From positions 1 through 14,970 of the forward strand of contig DASVDW010000219.1 of the NCBI GenBank assembly GCA_036380925.1: DNA of 14,970 nt, read 5' to 3'. A program made the translations under genes and the position numbers. The DNA comes from JAICLV01 sp036380925 (GTDB lineage Bacteria > Actinomycetota > Actinomycetes > Acidothermales > Acidothermaceae). Within the stretch, counting starts at the first letter, position 1, and each line of letters opens with the position of its first letter. Below are positions 12,656 through 14,970 of this stretch, in pieces. Under the pieces are notes generated by a model, which worked only from the letters and a program-made list of their open reading frames with translations, had not been told where the DNA came from and searched no databases.

Positions 12656-13884
12656 GCACCGGGCTGAACATCGCGATGGTCTCCGAGCACGCGAACCCGC
12701 TCGCTGCCGTCGGCGGCGTCGACGCCGGAGGGCAGAACGTGCACGTGGCCGCGCTCGCGGCCGCCCTCGCCCGCGACGGCCATCGGGTGACGGTTTACAC
12801 CCGTCGCGAATCCGCCGCCGATCGCACCCGCACGAGGCTGTGCGACGGCGTCACGGTCCAGCTGGTGCCCGCCGGACCTCCCACGGCGCTTGCGAAAGAC
12901 GAACTCCTCCCGCACATGCCCGAGTTCGGCCGCCACCTCGCGGACCAGTTCAGGCGAAGTCGCCCGGACGTCGTGCACGCGCACTTTTGGATGTCCGGCT
13001 TGGCCGCGCAAGCCGCCGTCAGCGCCGGACCGGTCGAGTCCATCCCCGTCGTGCAGACGTTTCACGCGCTCGGTTCGGTGAAGCGCCGGCACCAAGGCGA
13101 CCAAGACACCAGTCCGGGATGCCGCGTCGACCTCGAACGCCGACTCGCGGGCGACGTCGACCGGGTCATCGCCACGTCAAGCGACGAAGTTTTCGAGCTG
13201 GTCCGGCTTGGCGCCGACCATCACCGGCTGTCGGTGGTGCCTTGCGGCGTCGACGTCCGGCGGTTCTCACCCCGAGGCGAGGCCGCGCCAAGGACATCGC
13301 GCACCCGGGTGCTGTCGATCGGCCGGCTGGTTCCGCGCAAGGGCGTCGACGACGTCATCCGCGCCTTGGCGTTCGTCGATGACGTCGAACTTGTCATCGC
13401 GGGCGGGCCGTCGTGCGTCGAACTCGACGGCGACGCTGAGGTCGCGCGACTTCGCGACGTCGCGGCGCAGGTCGGCGTGACGCAGCGGGTCACCTTCGTC
13501 GGGCAAGTGCCGCGAACGCAAGTCCCCGCGCTGATGCGAACGGCCGACGTCGTGGTGTGCACGCCGTGGTACGAGCCGTTCGGCATGGTGCCCCTCGAGG
13601 CGATGGCGTGCGGCAAGCCGGTGGTCGCCTCCGCGGTCGGCGGATTGGTCGACACGGTCGTCGACGGCGTGACCGGCTGGCTGGTGCCGCCGCGCGACCC
13701 GCGCTGCCTCGCTGACGCGTTGAGCGAACTACTCCGTGACGACGAAACCCGAGCGGCGTTCGGCAACGCCGGACGACGAAGGGTCGAGACCCGGTACGCG
13801 TGGTCGCACATAGCGTCGGCCACCGCGGCAATCTACTCCGACGTCGCGCGGCAGCGGTCCGCGGTGATCGGAGCGTCGTCGTGA
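12652..13884 (+). CDS. GT4 family glycosyltransferase
   Basis: This 410-residue retaining GT-B glycosyltransferase belongs to family GT4. N-terminal features include the GGVDAGGQNVHVAALAAALA loop (21-40) typical of the MshA and sucrose-phosphate synthase branch, and VVHAHFWMSGL (107-117). The C-terminal donor site has GRLVPRKGVDDVI (224-236), with Arg225 and Lys230 for the diphosphate, and the complete E-x7-E motif EPFGMVPLE (308-316) followed by AMACGKPVVAS. Length is normal. The ATG at 12652 overlaps the previous stop by 4 bp, with GAGG 7 nt before it. In this operon it most likely adds one sugar of the heptose-containing glycan. Its similarity to MshA (which uses UDP-GlcNAc) is at family level only and I do not assign that role. 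Confidence 0.93.
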   Translation: MSTGLNIAMVSEHANPLAAVGGVDAGGQNVHVAALAAALARDGHRVTVYTRRESAADRTRTRLCDGVTVQLVPAGPPTALAKDELLPHMPEFGRHLADQFRRSRPDVVHAHFWMSGLAAQAAVSAGPVESIPVVQTFHALGSVKRRHQGDQDTSPGCRVDLERRLAGDVDRVIATSSDEVFELVRLGADHHRLSVVPCGVDVRRFSPRGEAAPRTSRTRVLSIGRLVPRKGVDDVIRALAFVDDVELVIAGGPSCVELDGDAEVARLRDVAAQVGVTQRVTFVGQVPRTQVPALMRTADVVVCTPWYEPFGMVPLEAMACGKPVVASAVGGLVDTVVDGVTGWLVPPRDPRCLADALSELLRDDETRAAFGNAGRRRVETRYAWSHIASATAAIYSDVARQRSAVIGASS

Positions 13885-14522
13885 CCAATCGACCACCGGT
13901 TCCACTCGGACGGGAGCACCTGGCCGAGCTCGCGAACGCGTTGAACGGCGTCAGCCACGCGTTCGACACCGTCGACTCATGGGGCGAGCAGGTGGCTCAC
14001 GTGCTGTCGAAGGGCGGCCGGCTGCTCGCCGCTGGAAACGGCGGCAGCGCAGCGCAAGCGCAACATCTGACCGCGGAGTTGGTCGGCCGCTTTCACGGCG
14101 ACCGCCGGGCGCTGTCGGCAATCGCCCTGCACGCGGAGACCTCCTCCTTGACCGCGATCGCCAATGACTACGGCGTCGACGAGATGTTCGCCCGCCAGGT
14201 GGAGGCGCACGGACGACCAGGCGACGCGCTCGTGTTGCTCTCGACGTCGGGTAACAGCGCCAACCTGCTGCGCGCCGCCGAACGGGCTCGCAATTGCGGA
14301 CTTGTCTCGCTTGCGATAACCGGCGCGGGCCCCAACGCGCTCGCGAACAATTGCGACGACGCGCTGATCGTGCCGTCGCCCCACACCACCGTCGTGCAAG
14401 AAGCGCACCTGGTCGTCGTCCATCTGCTGTGCGCCGCGATCGACGCCGCGTTGGCCGCGAGGTCGCAGCGGACGATCCGGTTGGACAACGAAATCTCGTT
14501 GACGTCGAAGGTGTCGGCATGA
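13881..14522 (+). CDS. gmhA: Sedoheptulose-7-phosphate isomerase, GmhA (SIS domain)
   Basis: This 213-residue SIS-domain protein matches GmhA, which converts sedoheptulose 7-phosphate to D-glycero-D-manno-heptose 7-phosphate, the entry step of nucleotide-heptose synthesis. The phosphate loop is GNGGSAAQAQHLTAELVGRF (52-71), and LLSTSGNSANLLRA (119-132) is the second phosphate motif. All expected active-site and zinc residues are present at positions close to the known enzymes: His62, Glu66, Gln173 (VVQEAH) and His181 (VVVHLLC). The GTG at 13881 is chosen: it overlaps the GT4 stop as GTGA, has GGAG at 13870-13873, 7 nt upstream, and gives the normal family length. The stop overlaps the next start by 4 bp. 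The product would feed the kinase that follows. Confidence 0.95.
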   Translation: MTNRPPVPLGREHLAELANALNGVSHAFDTVDSWGEQVAHVLSKGGRLLAAGNGGSAAQAQHLTAELVGRFHGDRRALSAIALHAETSSLTAIANDYGVDEMFARQVEAHGRPGDALVLLSTSGNSANLLRAAERARNCGLVSLAITGAGPNALANNCDDALIVPSPHTTVVQEAHLVVVHLLCAAIDAALAARSQRTIRLDNEISLTSKVSA

Positions 14523-14970
14523 GACGTCCCACGGTGGTCGTGGTCGGCGACGCGCTCCTCGACGTCGATGTGAGCGGCGACGCGTCGCGCCTCGCGCCCG
14601 ACTCCCCTGTCCCCGTCATCGATCACGTAATCGAGTCGGCCCGTCCCGGAGGCGCCGCGCTGGCCGCCGCCCTCACCGCCGCCGAGCACGTCGACGTCAC
14701 GTTGGTGACCGCGCTCGGTGACGATCCAAGTTCGCAGCGGCTGCGAGAGCTGTTGCCGCGCGGTGTCGCCCTTCTTGAACTCCCGCTGCGGGGCGAGCTG
14801 GCGCGAAAGGTGCGGGTGCGCGCGGGTGGGCAGTCACTCGCGCGGCTGGATTACGGCGCGGGCGTGGCGATCGACGGGTCGTGCGGCGACCCCGTGCGAG
14901 CCGCGTTGGCGAACGCCGACGCGGTGCTTGTCTCCGACTACGGCAGAGGCGTCGCCGCCGCGGCGCGCGG
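14519..14970 (+). CDS. hldE: HldE-type heptose-7-phosphate kinase, PfkB family (5' part only)
   Basis: The first 150 codons are visible before the right edge. They match the kinase half of HldE (RfaE), which phosphorylates heptose 7-phosphate at C1 to the 1,7-bisphosphate. Visible motifs: VVVVGDALLDVDVSGDASRL (6-25), APDSPVPVIDHV (27-38), the PfkB glycine motif RPGGAALAAAL (42-52), VTLVTALGDD and VLVSDYGRG. The ATG at 14519 overlaps the gmhA stop by 4 bp, with AAGG 7 nt before it. Whether a C-terminal adenylyltransferase half is fused (bifunctional HldE) or separate (HldA/HldC) cannot be seen, so the symbol is provisional. A different PfkB sugar kinase is possible, but the SPVPV signature and the gmhA neighbour make heptose kinase far more likely. 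Confidence 0.88.
   Translation, partial: MRRPTVVVVGDALLDVDVSGDASRLAPDSPVPVIDHVIESARPGGAALAAALTAAEHVDVTLVTALGDDPSSQRLRELLPRGVALLELPLRGELARKVRVRAGGQSLARLDYGAGVAIDGSCGDPVRAALANADAVLVSDYGRGVAAAAR

Noticed and set aside
7484..14970. Gram-negative (LPS) origin of the window
   Set aside because: Heptose genes alone suggest LPS, but the base composition, the MgtE-N/CBS-DUF1003 pair, the leaderless start and codon use shared across the window fit an actinobacterium; no lipid A or outer-membrane gene is present.

Overview
The window is strongly GC-rich DNA with GC-biased third codon positions, GTG starts and many 1-4 bp gene overlaps. It carries a LacI-type regulator, an MgtE-N/CBS plus DUF1003 gene pair and a likely leaderless promoter. 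Together these suggest a high-GC Gram-positive actinobacterium. I cannot name the genus. I see no rRNA, tRNA, CRISPR array, insertion sequence or phage gene.

Left part (1-5250): accessory and housekeeping genes. A C5-cytosine DNA methyltransferase runs off the left edge on the minus strand, and a Nudix hydrolase and a LacI-family regulator are read away from it. An unrecognised 166-residue basic/helical protein converges on the regulator. Divergent from it is a two-gene unit: a soluble PRC-barrel/MgtE-N/CBS protein overlapping a two-TM DUF1003 protein. A possible small membrane protein follows, then a strong 47-nt hairpin.

Middle (5250-7480): a hemerythrin-like HHE protein (minus strand) and a divergent aldehyde dehydrogenase with a full catalytic set. 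A perfect 24-bp palindrome lies inside the last codons of the dehydrogenase gene, followed by a 105-bp gap with further small inverted repeats.

Right part (7484 to the window end): the most notable region, seven genes in one tight, translationally coupled operon. The order is a NodU/CmcH-type O-carbamoyltransferase, a GT2 glycosyltransferase fused to a GmhB-like HAD phosphatase, a GT9 heptosyltransferase-type enzyme, a GT-B glycosyltransferase, a GT4 glycosyltransferase, GmhA (sedoheptulose-7-phosphate isomerase) and the start of an HldE-type heptose kinase. GmhA, the HldE kinase and GmhB are the first three chemical steps of the ADP-heptose pathway, familiar from Gram-negative LPS. Here they sit with four glycosyltransferase modules and a carbamoyltransferase in an organism that should have no LPS. 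My reading is that the operon builds a heptose-containing, probably carbamoylated, surface glycan or glycolipid. The acceptor, the adenylyltransferase step and any epimerase lie outside the window or are unknown.
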